Shown here: piece after piece, positions 13,882 to 14,712 of the stretch | Position numbering within the stretch: the stretch's first letter is position 1 | How the letters are laid out: the number at the start of each line of letters is the position of its first letter | From: an uncultured Candidatus Saccharibacteria bacterium | Lineage (GTDB): Bacteria; Patescibacteriota; Saccharimonadia; Saccharimonadales; Saccharimonadaceae | Reading direction: 5' to 3' | NCBI GenBank assembly: GCA_948663575.1 | Contig: CAPNAV010000022.1 | Location: 1-14,712 of the forward strand | DNA: 14,712 bases | Program-made: the position numbers and the translations under genes | The notes under the pieces: generated by a model | Databases searched by the model: none | What the model was told of the DNA's origin: nothing | What the model saw: only the letters and a program-made list of their open reading frames with translations

Positions 13882-14159
13882 AACCTTCTCCTTCCACGTT
13901 TAAAGCCCGTCGGCTATAAATTGCCGCCAGACCCTCTGCGGCTTAGGCTAACTATAAAGCTTTACAGTTAATCTAAGCCGCAGCGCGCAGTGAATGAAAC
14001 GATAAAACTTCAGCTAAAGGATTTACTAGAATACTTATAGTTAATGTGCAGATCCGTTCGCTTCGAAGTATCTCTACTCCGATGAGATTAAAATAGGCTA
14101 ACAGATTGATGAATGTAATCTACGCAATGATCGCATCTGCAGCCTAATCATAGACCTAT
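13882..14159 (-). promoter_or_regulatory. Long 5' leader of the gene at 13111-13881
   Basis: This is the stretch from the predicted transcript start (about 14159) to the ATG. It contains an ATCTC/GAGAT hairpin near 14073-14092, a 13-codon ORF at 14098-14136 without a convincing ribosome site, the large inverted repeat at 13936-13983 and the AAGGAG site. I do not recognise a known riboswitch class in it. Confidence 0.5.
13936..13983. repeat. Nearly perfect 48-nt inverted repeat
   Basis: Two 24-base arms meet without a spacer. The outer 11 bp (CTGCGGCTTAG/CTAAGCCGCAG) are perfect. In minus-strand RNA 23 of 24 positions pair (two as G-U), with a single A-C mismatch. In plus-strand RNA there are two mismatches. 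No T-run follows on either side, so it is not an ordinary terminator. It lies about 55 bases before the start codon of the gene at 13111. Confidence 0.8.
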
Positions 14160-14165
14160 ACTCTC

Positions 14166-14194
14166 ATTATAGCACACCCTATCCAAAAAGTCAA
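14166..14194 (-). promoter_or_regulatory. Promoter for the gene at 13111-13881
   Basis: On the minus strand TTGACT (14194-14189) and TATAAT (14171-14166) are 17 bases apart, with TGC before the -10. It is close to consensus and near-identical in design to the promoter at 7158-7186. Confidence 0.8.
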
Positions 14195-14250
14195 TGGTCA
14201 AAGCCACTATATTCCCACAAAAAATGCAAATAACAGAGAAAGACATCGCC

Positions 14251-14286
14251 CGAAATGCTTGCAAAATCATACGAAATCCCGCAAAA
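14251..14286. repeat. Direct repeat in the divergent promoter region
   Basis: CGAAAT followed by GCAAAA occurs twice (14251-14266 and 14272-14286), with the copies about 21 bp, or two helical turns, apart. They lie between the two divergent promoters and could be regulator half-sites. Confidence 0.35.
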
Positions 14287-14321
14287 ACCATGACAAAATA
14301 GTATAAAATATAAAAAAGGTA

Positions 14322-14350
14322 TTGCTTTTTTGAATAAAGTATGCTACAAT
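14322..14350 (+). promoter_or_regulatory. Promoter for the secreted-protein gene
   Basis: TTGCTT (14322-14327) and TACAAT (14345-14350) are 17 bases apart, with TGC before the -10. The expected start near 14357 gives a leader of about 145 nt. Confidence 0.7.
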
Positions 14351-14358
14351 GAAAGCAT

Positions 14359-14429
14359 ATCCTAAATACTGATTTGGGATAGAGGATAAATCAAGCTATA
14401 AAACTGACTAAAATTAAAGGAAATAGTCA
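14359..14429 (+). promoter_or_regulatory. Hairpins in the leader of the secreted-protein gene
   Basis: ATCCTAAA (14359-14366) pairs with TTTGGGAT (14373-14380), one pair being G-U, right at the predicted 5' end of the mRNA. TGACTA (14405-14410) pairs with TAGTCA (14424-14429). The first is placed like a 5' stability hairpin for an abundant transcript. Confidence 0.45.
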
Positions 14430-14501
14430 ATTAGTGAGAAATATCCGAGCTAGTTATGCTACAGGCAAACTGGTGGGTAAAAGTTAATTAGGAGAAATAA
14501 T

Positions 14502-14712
14502 ATGCAAAAAACAATCAAGCGTGCCGCTGCTTTGTCTGCTGGAGCAATGCTTGTTGCGGGCATCATGGCTCCAACAATCGTTTCAGCCTGGGGCGATAAC
14601 AGCGGTAACGAAGACGGACGACGCAGTTATACGATCAGCCAGATTAATGCTGGTATCATCGACGACAAAATCGTCTTCAACTCAATCAGTGATGGCGTTG
14701 ATGGTGACGAGA
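14502..14712 (+). CDS. Secreted protein with signal peptide, partial at right edge
   Basis: The first 70 codons are visible and the frame is open to the window end. A classic signal peptide runs from MQKTIKRAAA through an Ala, Leu, Met and Ile-rich core to PTIVSA, with likely cleavage after residue 29 (VSA, then WGD). The mature start is rich in Asp, Asn and Gly, followed by a SYTISQINAG segment and IVFNSISDG. This style is familiar from large surface proteins of Saccharibacteria, but that is a recollection and the family cannot be set from this fragment. AGGAG (14490-14494) lies seven bases before the ATG. Its own promoter and a leader of about 145 nt with a 5' hairpin suggest strong expression. 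Confidence 0.85.
   Translation, partial: MQKTIKRAAALSAGAMLVAGIMAPTIVSAWGDNSGNEDGRRSYTISQINAGIIDDKIVFNSISDGVDGDE

Noticed and set aside
14098..14136. Minus-strand 13-codon upstream ORF rich in Arg, Leu and Ser in the long leader
   Set aside because: It could be an attenuator peptide, but there is no good ribosome site and no paired terminator/antiterminator was found.
14224..14301. 25-codon plus-strand ORF (starts MQITEKD)
   Set aside because: No ribosome site, A-rich chance ORF lying in the divergent promoter region.
1..14712. tRNA genes, CRISPR arrays, insertion sequences with transposase, prophage genes
   Set aside because: I looked for T-loop-like motifs, regularly spaced repeats and transposase or integrase signatures and saw none, although reading by eye can miss degenerate copies.

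Overview
The window looks like chromosome of a Candidatus Saccharibacteria (TM7, Patescibacteria) or close relative. The evidence is the style of LigA domain Ia, the lemA-htpX pair followed by a lineage-type membrane protein, many poorly conserved membrane or secreted proteins, and compact promoters with an extended -10 (TGC-TATAAT). The standard code fits every gene. All twelve genes with a visible stop end in TAA or TAG, none in TGA. This assignment is from general likeness, not from a database comparison.

Layout, left to right. A hairpin terminator (24-50) closes a minus-strand gene (76-1368) for a single-pass membrane protein with an acidic cytoplasmic half. Back-to-back promoters then drive a plus-strand group: a small two-helix membrane protein (1495-1818), then lemA (1880-2458), htpX (2462-3340) and a 400-residue polytopic membrane protein (3321-4523). 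The last three are tightly spaced or overlapping and look like one envelope-proteostasis operon. ligA (4570-6555) follows with its own promoter and converges on a minus-strand SPOUT RNA methyltransferase gene (6576-7115, GTG start).

The middle (7187-9716) is accessory. It holds two minus-strand genes for unrecognised membrane proteins (7302-8105 and 8324-8926) with hairpin-rich flanks, and a plus-strand Pro/acidic plus coiled-coil ORF (about 8940-9716) with no convincing start. leuS (9755-12835) follows with a promoter so close to its ATG that the mRNA is probably leaderless. After a 275-bp stretch with a strong terminator hairpin comes a minus-strand hypothetical gene (13111-13881). It is preceded by a leader of about 280 nt with a nearly perfect 48-nt inverted repeat. 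A secreted-protein gene starting at 14502 runs off the right edge.

The most notable points are: (1) leucyl-tRNA synthetase with a complete Nudix hydrolase box inside its CP1 editing region, plus two low-complexity in-frame insertions bounded by inverted repeats; (2) a NAD-dependent DNA ligase in which the four zinc-finger cysteines are absent and a domain Ia tyrosine is replaced; (3) the structured 5' leaders and palindromes around the unrecognised membrane-protein genes.
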